Shown: positions 53,080-60,845 of the stretch, piece by piece
How the letters are laid out: the number at the start of each line of letters is the position of its first letter
Position numbering within the stretch: the stretch's first letter is position 1
Source: Opitutales bacterium
GTDB lineage: Bacteria; Verrucomicrobiota; Verrucomicrobiia; Opitutales; UBA2987
Reading direction: 5' to 3'
NCBI GenBank assembly: GCA_021772515.1
Contig: JAJFLU010000024.1
Coordinates: 1-64,000 of the forward strand
DNA: 64,000 bases
The notes under the pieces: generated by a model
Database searches by the model: none
Seen by the model: the letters and a program-made list of their open reading frames with translations, nothing else
Told to the model about the DNA's origin: nothing
Made by a program: the position numbers and the translations under genes

Positions 53080-53835
53080 ATTCATTACCATATCCAACTA
53101 GACAAAAACCTAATCGAAGGTGCCGAGTACGTGCTTTTGCCGGGCGATCCCGCCAGAGTTGAGAAAACAGCCAAGCACCTCGATGAAAACGCAAAATTTC
53201 TTGCCTCCAATCGCGAATACACTTCGTTTTTGGCGACTCTGTGTGGCCAAAAAGTGCTCGTTTGTTCGACCGGGATCGGTGGCCCGGGAATGTCCCTGGC
53301 CCTCGAAGAGCTGGCCGATTTGGGAATTAAAAACTTTTATCGCATCGGAACGACCGGTGCCATCCAGCCGGAAATACCGGTTCCCTCCCTCATAATCACG
53401 AGTGGATCTGTGCGGCTGGATGGGGCCTCCACCCACTACGCCCCCATCGAGTATCCTGCAGTGGCCGATCTCGATTTGACCAATTCGCTCGTCGATGCGG
53501 CCAAATCGATGGGGCTCGAATACCGGGTTGGCATAACGGCATCTGCGGATACATTTTATCCCGGGCAGGAGCGTTATGACACCTTCACTGGTTATGTGAT
53601 TCGCAAGTTTCAAAACAGCATGAAGGAGTGGCAGGCGCTCAATGTTCTCAACTACGAAATGGAATCCGCCACGTTACTGACCATTGTCGCAACGTTTGGC
53701 CTAAAGGCGGCCTGTGTCGCTTCCACCGTCGTAAACCGGACAAATTCCGAAACGCCGGATGACTCAATTTTGCACCTGGCGGAATCCAATTTGGCGATTG
53801 TGATGAAAAAGGCCCTCGAAATCCGTTTTGCCTGA
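53080..53835 (+). CDS. udp: Uridine phosphorylase, apparent ATT start
   Basis: A 251-residue nucleoside phosphorylase that cleaves uridine with phosphate to uracil and ribose 1-phosphate. Family segments are YVLLPGDPARVEKTA, VCSTGIGGPGMSLALEEL, IGTTGAIQPEI and NYEMESATLLTI, the last holding the Glu-Met-Glu ribose site. The frame carries family-like sequence from 53080 (HYHIQLDKNLIEGAEY, equivalent to FHLGLTKNDL of the E. coli enzyme). No ATG, GTG or TTG is present there after the in-frame TAA upstream. ATT 53080 has AAAGG seven bases upstream and is the best start; GTG 53131 would remove 17 conserved residues. It lies four bases after the nucleotidase stop. Confidence 0.9.
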   Translation: MHYHIQLDKNLIEGAEYVLLPGDPARVEKTAKHLDENAKFLASNREYTSFLATLCGQKVLVCSTGIGGPGMSLALEELADLGIKNFYRIGTTGAIQPEIPVPSLIITSGSVRLDGASTHYAPIEYPAVADLDLTNSLVDAAKSMGLEYRVGITASADTFYPGQERYDTFTGYVIRKFQNSMKEWQALNVLNYEMESATLLTIVATFGLKAACVASTVVNRTNSETPDDSILHLAESNLAIVMKKALEIRFA

Positions 53836-53850
53836 GCGCATCCTCAATTT

Positions 53851-55149
53851 ATGGAAATTCTGGTTAACATAGCGAGGGGCTTATTTGGCATTACGATGTT
53901 GGTTGCCCTTTGTTATGGGTTGAGCAACGACCGTAAGCACATCAACTGGAGGCTTGTTTTTGGTGGAATCGGGTTACAGGTGGTCATTGCCTTTTTGGTG
54001 ATGAAGGTCGAATGGGTGGAAAAGAGCTTCAACGCGGTATCGAAATTATTTGTCCGCGTTCTTCAGTATTCAAATGTGGGTTCGCGGTTCATTTTTGGCG
54101 ATTTGGTGGATAGCGAATCAATCGGAGCACAATTTGGCTTCGCGGTTCTTCCGACTATCATATTTTTCTCCGCCCTGACATCACTGCTCTACTATCTGGG
54201 GATTTTACAGCGGGTCGTCTATGTTTTCGCCTGGATTATGAATAAAACTATGCGGCTCTCCGGAGCGGAGAGCATGGCCGCCGCTGCCAATGTGTTTATT
54301 GGGCAAACGGAGGCGCCTCTGCTGGTCAGGCCCTACCTCGAAAGGATGACCAAATCCGAAATTGCCTGCCTTATGACCGGGGGCATGGCGACCATTGCCG
54401 GAAGTGTTTTGGGCGCTTATATTCAACTTCTCGGGGGAAACGATCCCGTGTTGCGCGTTGAGGTCGGTACTCGCCTGCTGACCGCCTCGATTATGGCGGC
54501 TCCGGCGGCTATAGTATTGGCCAAAGTGCTCTTCCCTGAGCGAGAAAAAGTCGATGCCAATTTACATGTTTCCAAAGATTCGATCGGAGTAAACCTTTTT
54601 GATTCCATAACCTCAGGAACCACTCAGGGAGTAAAACTCGCGGTCAATGTAGGAGCCATTTTGGTGGTGTTTATCGCCATTATCGCAATGGTAAACTACA
54701 TATTGACCAACGGTTTGGGGGAACTATTAAACGTCAATACCTCAATCGAAACCTGGACGGATGGCGCCTATAAGGGTCTTACTTTACAGTTTATCTTCGG
54801 CATTTTATTTTCTCCCGTAGCCTTCATCATCGGTGCCGATACCGGAAGTTTATTGGCGGTAGGCCAATTGTTGGGCGAGAAGTTGATTCTCAATGAATTT
54901 TTTGCCTACCATACACTTGGAGAGATGATCGAGAACGAGAGGCTCGTCGATCCGAAATCAATTTTACTATCAACCTTCGCCCTTTGCGGATTCGCCAATA
55001 TGGCTTCAATCGGTGTGCAGATCGGCGGCATCGGCACTCTTGCCCCCGGTCAGAGAGATAATTTGGCCAACCTCGCCGTGCGAGCCCTGATCGGCGGAAC
55101 TTGTGCCACCTTGATGACAGCAACTATCGCGGGGGCGATTTCGGGTTAA
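53851..55149 (+). CDS. Concentrative nucleoside transporter (CNT/NupC), copy 1
   Basis: A 432-residue inner-membrane sodium- or proton-coupled nucleoside importer with about ten hydrophobic helices. The CNT signatures are NVFIGQTEAPLLVRPYLERM (about 150-169) and the C-terminal LCGFANMASIGVQIGGIGTL. It starts 15 bases after the uridine phosphorylase stop and is followed after 19 bases by a paralogue. Together with the exported nucleotidase and the phosphorylase it makes a complete uptake and cleavage chain. Nucleoside preference cannot be read from the sequence. Confidence 0.95.
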   Translation: MEILVNIARGLFGITMLVALCYGLSNDRKHINWRLVFGGIGLQVVIAFLVMKVEWVEKSFNAVSKLFVRVLQYSNVGSRFIFGDLVDSESIGAQFGFAVLPTIIFFSALTSLLYYLGILQRVVYVFAWIMNKTMRLSGAESMAAAANVFIGQTEAPLLVRPYLERMTKSEIACLMTGGMATIAGSVLGAYIQLLGGNDPVLRVEVGTRLLTASIMAAPAAIVLAKVLFPEREKVDANLHVSKDSIGVNLFDSITSGTTQGVKLAVNVGAILVVFIAIIAMVNYILTNGLGELLNVNTSIETWTDGAYKGLTLQFIFGILFSPVAFIIGADTGSLLAVGQLLGEKLILNEFFAYHTLGEMIENERLVDPKSILLSTFALCGFANMASIGVQIGGIGTLAPGQRDNLANLAVRALIGGTCATLMTATIAGAISG

Positions 55150-55168
55150 GGCGAACCAGGTTTGTGAA

Positions 55169-56467
55169 ATGTTGGATGTTTTATTAGATACCCCAAGGGC
55201 TTTGCTCGGCGTGGCGACACTCCTTGGTTTTTGTTACTGGCTCAGTGACGACCGCAAGGGTATCAACTGGCGACTGGTAAGTGGGGGTTTAGGATTGCAG
55301 GTCTTTTTGGCCCTTTTGGTATTAAAAGCCCCTTACGTAGGGGACGGCCTTGAATATATCTCTGTATTCGCAGTCAAGTTGCTCGGATTTTCCGTGAAAG
55401 GGGGCAGTTTCGTTTTTGGAGATTTGGCCACAAACGACTCCTACGGTGCTGTTTTTGCCTTTCGTGTGATGCCTTCCATCGTTTTTTTCTCAGCGCTCAC
55501 TTCGGTTCTTTACTACCTCGGTATTTTGCAAAAGGTGGTTTACGCCTTTGCCTGGGTGATGCAGAAAACGATGAAACTATCCGGTGCCGAGAGTCTCGCC
55601 GTGGCCGCAAATGTTTTTATCGGGCAAACTGAAGCGCCCCTTATGGTTAAACCTTATCTGGAGCGCATGACACGATCCGAAATTGTTTGTTTGATGGCGG
55701 GTGGAATGGCGACTTCTGCCGGTGCGATATTCGCGGCCTACTTAACCATCCTTGCCGGTGACGATGAGGCTCTTCAGGTGGTTGTGGGCAAACGGCTGAT
55801 TTCGGCCTTCATCATGGCCGCTCCGGCAGCGATTGTTTTCGCCAAAATACTCCTGCCCGAAAGCGAGGAAGTGGACCGTGATTTGAAGGTTTCCAAGGAG
55901 TCAATCGGGGTCAATTTTTTTGACGCAGTGACTGGTGGGGTGACCCAGGGGGTTAAGCTCTCGGTCAATGTGGGAGCGGTGGTTCTTGTATTTGTCGCTC
56001 TGGTAGCGTTACTCAACGACCTGACCGGCTGGGTCGGCGGTATTACCGGGCTCAACCCGCTTATCGCGGAGGCGACCGGAGGTGGATTTGAGAGCCTTTC
56101 GTTGCAGTTCATCCTTGGGCTGATTTTTATGCCGGTGGCCTGGTTGATGGGAGTCGATGCCGGAAGTCTGTTGCACGTAGGCGTGCTTTTTGGCGAAAAG
56201 CTTATCCTCAATGACTTGGTGGCCTACAGCACAATGGCCGATATGGTCAGCGAGGGACACCTGGCCACCCAAAAAGCGATCGTCATTTCCACTTTTACCC
56301 TCTGCGGATTTGCCTCCTTTGTCTCGGTCGGAGTTCAGATCGGCGGGATTTCTGTCCTCGCGCCCGGACAGAGAATCAACCTGGCAAAATTGGGAATCCG
56401 GGCCATGATCGGGGCCTTTTGCGCCTCACTCCTGTCCGCAAATCTGGCAGGGTTGTTAATCGGTTGA
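55169..56467 (+). CDS. Concentrative nucleoside transporter (CNT/NupC), copy 2
   Basis: Also 432 residues, a tandem paralogue of the preceding transporter with the same signatures (NVFIGQTEAPLMVKPYLERM and LCGFASFVSVGVQIGGISVL). The signature helices are nearly identical while the extramembrane loops differ (for example 54720-54770 against 56040-56090), suggesting the copies serve different nucleosides. The Asn-Met pair of copy 1's C-terminal motif is Ser-Phe here, near the nucleoside site. Its end overlaps the convergent amidohydrolase gene by 12 bases. Confidence 0.94.
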   Translation: MLDVLLDTPRALLGVATLLGFCYWLSDDRKGINWRLVSGGLGLQVFLALLVLKAPYVGDGLEYISVFAVKLLGFSVKGGSFVFGDLATNDSYGAVFAFRVMPSIVFFSALTSVLYYLGILQKVVYAFAWVMQKTMKLSGAESLAVAANVFIGQTEAPLMVKPYLERMTRSEIVCLMAGGMATSAGAIFAAYLTILAGDDEALQVVVGKRLISAFIMAAPAAIVFAKILLPESEEVDRDLKVSKESIGVNFFDAVTGGVTQGVKLSVNVGAVVLVFVALVALLNDLTGWVGGITGLNPLIAEATGGGFESLSLQFILGLIFMPVAWLMGVDAGSLLHVGVLFGEKLILNDLVAYSTMADMVSEGHLATQKAIVISTFTLCGFASFVSVGVQIGGISVLAPGQRINLAKLGIRAMIGAFCASLLSANLAGLLIG

Positions 56468-57808
56468 CCAGGCGGCCAGGGTGGCCTCGAAATCAAAGAC
56501 TTCCAGGGCATTGCCCCGCATCAGACGTTGGGCCGTTTCGAGGGCATCGCTCTCCGAAAAATAGCCCTCGTTAACCAGTTCGGATAATACCCGAGTAATG
56601 CCTTCACGGGCCAGCCGGGCATGCCCGACAATGGTTTCGACTGAGACATAATCCCCGCCAAACGCGAAAAATTTGCTCGCTGGCGCGGCCAGTAAAGCCT
56701 CCTTTAGAAATCGGCTGCTTGCCACCGGATTTAGTATCCAGGCCCAGCAGAGATCGATATAGACATTGGAATAATGTTTGGCCAACGCGATGTATTCATC
56801 CTGATAGGGGTAGCCGATATGCATCAAAACAAATTTCACATCCGGATGCGCCTGCAGGACTGTGCAGAGATCGCTGGCGTTGCAGCGCAGGCGATCCAGG
56901 GGCATGTTGTTGACCCCGGCATAATAGCCGGTGTGCAATTTTACCGGCAGCTTGTATTCGGCGGCTTTTTCCAGGCAGTAGTTGAATAGATGATTTCCGA
57001 GGGATTCTCGTTCGGCATCGGAAAGGATTTCGCCTCTGGCCAATCGGGCGAATAAGGGCGCGGCCTCGTTTTTTGTAACCGGAAGATAATTCAGCCGCCG
57101 GACATAGGCGCTCTGGTTTTTCAAAGCAATGGCCCGAGGCCCATAGGTCTCGAAGTACCAGTCGACGATCTCATGCCATTTATCAATCGATGAGGGTTCG
57201 ATACCAGCAGGCTCCGCGATGGACAAGTCCAGTTCGGTGCTCAGGGCGACAAAGGATAAATCCTGATAAAGCAGGTCGGGATATTCGGTTTCGCAAAAAA
57301 TCTGATCCAAGGCATTGACCTGACTGCTTTCCACCCCCGCGTAGTCATTTAAGACTGTTTTGTAATAACCCTTTTGGACCAGTTTCTCCATCTTCTGATC
57401 GACCCGCTCGACACTGCTTTCATAAACTTCCTCCTCATCGAAAAGTTCCCGAAAGGTTATTCGCAACGCCTGAAGATAACCAGTGTTTTTGGCCCGTTTG
57501 TAGTAAGGTTCGACAATTCGCCATTTTTCCCTCGAGGAAATCTCGTTTCGTGACAGGCCGAAAACCTTATAGGTTTCCTCAGTGGTCATTCCCGCCGAAA
57601 GCAAATCGTCGAGGGCGTATTGAAGAAAAAGGTAGGGCCAGTCATTGCGTCGATAGCCTAAAAACAGGGGCATCCAACTATCAAAAGGTGGAACTGTGGC
57701 CTCTTTCCCACGCCAATCGAGTCGCCGCGATTCCTCGATCAGGTGTTCGTGGGTGTCGATGAAAAGAGTGGTATCGACAAGTTCTCCTATGCTTGAAATC
57801 ACGGGCAT
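56456..57808 (-). CDS. Amidohydrolase-superfamily metal-dependent hydrolase
   Basis: A 450-residue TIM-barrel amidohydrolase, likely of the amidohydrolase-2/uronate-isomerase-like group. Metal ligands appear as DTHEHL (His-x-His, about 19-24), KLHTGYYAG (about 296), LMHIGYPY (about 333) and FGGDYVS with the catalytic Asp near residue 392. No signal peptide, so cytoplasmic. It is downstream of, and co-directional with, the 2-oxoglutarate oxygenase gene (113-base gap) and lies against the nucleoside transporters. Substrate is unknown: a pyrimidine-derived carboxylate, a uronate or a lactone are possible. Confidence 0.8.
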   Translation of the reverse strand: MPVISSIGELVDTTLFIDTHEHLIEESRRLDWRGKEATVPPFDSWMPLFLGYRRNDWPYLFLQYALDDLLSAGMTTEETYKVFGLSRNEISSREKWRIVEPYYKRAKNTGYLQALRITFRELFDEEEVYESSVERVDQKMEKLVQKGYYKTVLNDYAGVESSQVNALDQIFCETEYPDLLYQDLSFVALSTELDLSIAEPAGIEPSSIDKWHEIVDWYFETYGPRAIALKNQSAYVRRLNYLPVTKNEAAPLFARLARGEILSDAERESLGNHLFNYCLEKAAEYKLPVKLHTGYYAGVNNMPLDRLRCNASDLCTVLQAHPDVKFVLMHIGYPYQDEYIALAKHYSNVYIDLCWAWILNPVASSRFLKEALLAAPASKFFAFGGDYVSVETIVGHARLAREGITRVLSELVNEGYFSESDALETAQRLMRGNALEVFDFEATLAAWSTD

Positions 57809-57921
57809 TGATTTGACAAATAAATGCTTATTTATCAGCTACCGCCACGAAGCGCCATTATATATTGGTAAAATTGTCAATCTGGCCCCAAGAGAGGCAT
57901 AATCCAGCCCGCGGTATTGTC

Positions 57922-58875
57922 TTAATCCTCCTTTTTCAGACCAATGCTGACAAGTCGTTGGTTGAGAAATTCCCCGGAAGTGAGATCGTCGAAGTTTTTA
58001 GGATGCTCCTCGTCCACACAGGTGGAGAGACAGCTCAAGTCCATTTCGGGTCGGGGTTGGAGGAAAAACGGAATCGAAATACGCGGAATATGCCACATTT
58101 CACATGGAGGATTTACGACCCGGTGTTTAGTCGAAATCAGCCGGCTGTTGCAGAGTCTTTCCAGCATGTTACCCACATTGACGACAATCTGGTCAGGAGT
58201 GATTTCGGCGGCAATCCAGTCGCCATCATGGTTCATGACCTGCAATCCCGGCGTATCCGCCCCAAGCAGGAGGGTGATCAGGCAAATATCCGTATGCTCT
58301 GCGGCGCGGACGGCATCCTTGGGCTCTTCGGTAATGGGCGGAGAATAAATCGCCCTCAAAATACTATGTCCGTTATGAATTTTATCGTCGAAATAATCTT
58401 CCGGCAATTCCAGATACAAGGCAAGAGCGCCGAGCAGTTTCCGGCCCGATTCCTGGAAATTTTGGAACAGTTTCAATCCGGTGGGGGTGTACTCCGGTAA
58501 ATCGTGGACGACGATATTTTCAGGATACTCGGCCCTCAATTCGGGATCGTCCTCCACTTGGGGGCCGAATTGAAACATTTCCTTGAGGTCTGGAGTGTCG
58601 AAACCTTCGGCATGTTCCACGCCCATTGCAATATAGCCGCGCATCCCGCCGCCATCGTATTTCTTTTTCACTTCGAGAGGAAGTTGGGAGAATTCCTCGA
58701 CCAGAGAAAGAAACTTGTCGATAAGACCCTGGTCGATGCCGTGGTTAGTCATGGCGACAAACCCGACGTCGGTGTAGGCTTTTCCGATTTCTCGAATAAA
58801 TTTCCTCTTTCTGGCTTCATCTCCAGAGAGAAAGTCGGCGAAATCAACAGACGGTATGGCAGTAAATGAACTCAT
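57922..58875 (-). CDS. Fe(II)/2-oxoglutarate-dependent oxygenase (isopenicillin N synthase-like)
   Basis: A 317-residue oxygenase with the N-terminal DIOX_N region (VGFVAMTNHGIDQGLIDKF) and the jelly-roll core. Iron ligands are His and Asp in AAEHTDICLITLL (near residue 193) and His in STKHRVVNP (near residue 250). The 2-oxoglutarate-binding RxS is PRISIPFF. Nearest known functions in this fold include thymine 7-hydroxylase, flavonoid and gibberellin oxygenases and ethylene-forming enzyme. Given the adjacent cytidine deaminase, uridine phosphorylase and amidohydrolase, oxidation of a pyrimidine is a reasonable guess but not shown. Confidence 0.88.
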   Translation of the reverse strand: MSSFTAIPSVDFADFLSGDEARKRKFIREIGKAYTDVGFVAMTNHGIDQGLIDKFLSLVEEFSQLPLEVKKKYDGGGMRGYIAMGVEHAEGFDTPDLKEMFQFGPQVEDDPELRAEYPENIVVHDLPEYTPTGLKLFQNFQESGRKLLGALALYLELPEDYFDDKIHNGHSILRAIYSPPITEEPKDAVRAAEHTDICLITLLLGADTPGLQVMNHDGDWIAAEITPDQIVVNVGNMLERLCNSRLISTKHRVVNPPCEMWHIPRISIPFFLQPRPEMDLSCLSTCVDEEHPKNFDDLTSGEFLNQRLVSIGLKKED

Positions 58876-59007
58876 GGTATTATAGGTCGAGATAGGTGGG
58901 GTTTTCCCATTGTTGCAGAGTATAATACTGTATCGATTTTAGCAATGCCCAGAAATGGCAATTCAATGTCTGTAGTGAACATCGCAGCTTTTCATGTAGT
59001 CAATAAA

Positions 59008-59451
59008 CTAGAATTCGCGCGGATCTACCCCTTTGGTCTCAGGTCCGTAGGGGTGGGGGTATAATTCGCCGATGGTCATGATATCGATTTCGCGCTCGAG
59101 GGTGGCCCCGATAATTTTCACATCGGGATTTGTCCCGCAAAATTCCCAAATCACCTGTCGGCATTCGGCGCAGGGCACCCCCGAATAAGGTCCGTGGCAA
59201 ACCAGCGCCTCGATCTCGCGGTCACCCCCGGCTGCCATATGGTTGATCGCGTTTCGCTCGGCATGAACGCATTGCTGCAGGCTGATCACTTCGACATTGC
59301 AGGCGGCGTAAATTTTCCCCGATTTAGCCCTCACGGCAGAGCCCACCTTGTGTTGCGAATAGGGAGAATAGGCGTTTTCTCGCGCCCTCTCGGCGGCCAA
59401 CACCAATTCGCGGTCGGCATCACTTAAATCCTCAAAATTGATTCGCTCCAT
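59008..59451 (-). CDS. cdd: Cytidine deaminase
   Basis: A 147-residue zinc deaminase converting cytidine to uridine. Zinc and catalytic residues are in QCVHAERNAINHM (His-Ala-Glu, about 62-66) and VPCAECRQVIWEF (Cys-x-x-Cys, about 93-98). AYSPYSQHKVGSAVRA is the conserved N-terminal region with the Ser-Pro-Tyr-Ser element. The first ligand is His instead of the Cys usual in tetrameric enzymes. Its ATG (59449-59451) directly abuts the stop of the HisI-like gene, so the two are translated together. Product uridine feeds the phosphorylase at 53080. Confidence 0.93.
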   Translation of the reverse strand: MERINFEDLSDADRELVLAAERARENAYSPYSQHKVGSAVRAKSGKIYAACNVEVISLQQCVHAERNAINHMAAGGDREIEALVCHGPYSGVPCAECRQVIWEFCGTNPDVKIIGATLEREIDIMTIGELYPHPYGPETKGVDPREF

Positions 59452-59886
59452 TCAGTCGGTTTCCTTTTTGGGTTGCGGAATTATTTCCAATAGACCGTCG
59501 GGGGTTAAACGGCGGTAAAAGCATCCCAATCGCGATTTGCCGTTCGCCGATTTCGTGTGGCAGGCACCGCCGCCACTCAGCCGAACCAAAAACAGGATCG
59601 CGGTTTGCTCGCAATTTACCCTGGTTTCGATGATTCGGAGGGTGTCGCCGGTGTTTTTCCCGACTATCCAGACCTCGTCCCGCCAGGTGCTCCAGAACGT
59701 CACGCACTGTTCGTCCAAAGCGGTTTCGAGAACCTCTTTGTTTACATAACCCAACATCAATACCTCACCGGTTTCGGTATCCTGGACAATTGCCGGGATG
59801 AGGTCTTTGCCGGTGGCCGCAATGTCGTTCAGCTTGTTAAAATCAAGCCGCAGTTCCTTGCCTTCTTCCAATTCAGCTTGTGACAT
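59452..59886 (-). CDS. HisI-like phosphoribosyl-AMP cyclohydrolase with altered metal motif
   Basis: A 144-residue protein with the HisI fold: IPAIVQDTETGEVLMLGYVN, FWSTWRDEVWIVGKNTGD and the zinc Cys in GGGACHTKSANGKSRLGCFY. HisI hydrolyses phosphoribosyl-AMP in histidine synthesis. The canonical Asp-Cys-Asp-x-Asp metal segment is replaced by NCEQT (VNCEQTAILFLV), and the WSRSR segment is WSTWR. It may be a lineage variant of normal HisI or a paralogue with another amidine or purine substrate. The start MSQAELEEG at 59886 is preferred over an upstream codon at 59931. No other his genes are nearby; it is fused tip-to-tip with cdd. Confidence 0.78.
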   Translation of the reverse strand: MSQAELEEGKELRLDFNKLNDIAATGKDLIPAIVQDTETGEVLMLGYVNKEVLETALDEQCVTFWSTWRDEVWIVGKNTGDTLRIIETRVNCEQTAILFLVRLSGGGACHTKSANGKSRLGCFYRRLTPDGLLEIIPQPKKETD

Positions 59887-59909
59887 GGTTTGATTCCAAA
59901 AAAAACAGG

Positions 59910-60779
59910 CTAGAGGGTTTGCTTGAACCACGCCAAAGTCTTGTCCATCACATTTTCGGCCGTGGTCTGGTCTTCGCCCAAGACGCCAAATATATGATCG
60001 GCGCCGGACAGCAATACACCCTCGGTAGGGCGACCCTTTGCCCTTGAGGTGAATTCCGGGATGTGAGCGGCGGAAAAATCCTCCGTCCCGGCAATGCAGA
60101 GGAATGCGCCGGGATATTTTTCCAGATTTTTCATGACATCGTATTTGCTCAATTTTTCAAAAAATCCTTTTTTCAATGTCACTTCTCGCCAACCCAGGTC
60201 GATTGTGATGATTCCCTTTTCCATGGCCTCATCAAATCGTTCTTTTCCCAGCGAACTCATAAAGTTTTTCCCCAAATTTCCCGCCGAGGACCATGTCACC
60301 ATGGATTTGTACCAGCTTGGGTTTTCTCCGGCTGAGATAATGGCGGTGGCTCCGCCCATACTAAATCCAAGTATTCCCATTCGCGCGGTGTCGACCGAAT
60401 CGAGGTTCGATAAATACTTGTAAGCCTCGGCGGCCGCATTGACGCGGGTCTCGATTGAAGAATCGGCCATTTCACCACCGCTTTCGCCCCAACCGGGGAA
60501 GTCGATACGCAGCGAGGCGATTCCCTCGTGGGCGAGTTTTTCGGCCAAACGCTTATACATATCGCCGACCTCGTTTTTGTGGCTGGCGAACCCGTGGCAC
60601 ATCAGGATGGCGGGCGCCTTGTCGGTTTCCTCCGGTTGGGCGAGGATTCCCACGATCTGCTTACCGATCTTTACATAATTCTCACTCCAGGAATTTTCTT
60701 CGTCGGCATACATTTCAGTGGCAATAATCGAACTTCCGAATAAAAAGCAAAGTGCGATTAGATACTTGTTCATATTCAT
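59910..60779 (-). CDS. Exported alpha/beta hydrolase
   Basis: A 289-residue alpha/beta hydrolase with a signal peptide (KYLIALCFLFGSSIIATEMYA), so periplasmic. The nucleophile elbow is GILGFSMGGATA (Ser near residue 145), the oxyanion region is ILMCHGFASHKNEVG, and a C-terminal His lies in LLSGADHIFGVLG. It resembles the dienelactone-hydrolase/acyl-esterase group often used to remove ester groups from substrates. It is upstream of the HisI-like and cdd genes, overlaps the extended frame of the former slightly, and may share their transcript. Substrate unknown. Confidence 0.85.
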   Translation of the reverse strand: MNMNKYLIALCFLFGSSIIATEMYADEENSWSENYVKIGKQIVGILAQPEETDKAPAILMCHGFASHKNEVGDMYKRLAEKLAHEGIASLRIDFPGWGESGGEMADSSIETRVNAAAEAYKYLSNLDSVDTARMGILGFSMGGATAIISAGENPSWYKSMVTWSSAGNLGKNFMSSLGKERFDEAMEKGIITIDLGWREVTLKKGFFEKLSKYDVMKNLEKYPGAFLCIAGTEDFSAAHIPEFTSRAKGRPTEGVLLSGADHIFGVLGEDQTTAENVMDKTLAWFKQTL

Positions 60780-60845
60780 AAAGTCAGGTGATTGTTAGAA
60801 TCTATCCGGCAAAATGCAAACTATTGGGCCCTTGCCATCGGAAAT

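Noticed and set aside
57865..58500. 211-aa + strand frame over the oxygenase gene
   Set aside because: Antisense shadow of the 2-oxoglutarate oxygenase, whose iron ligands are intact.
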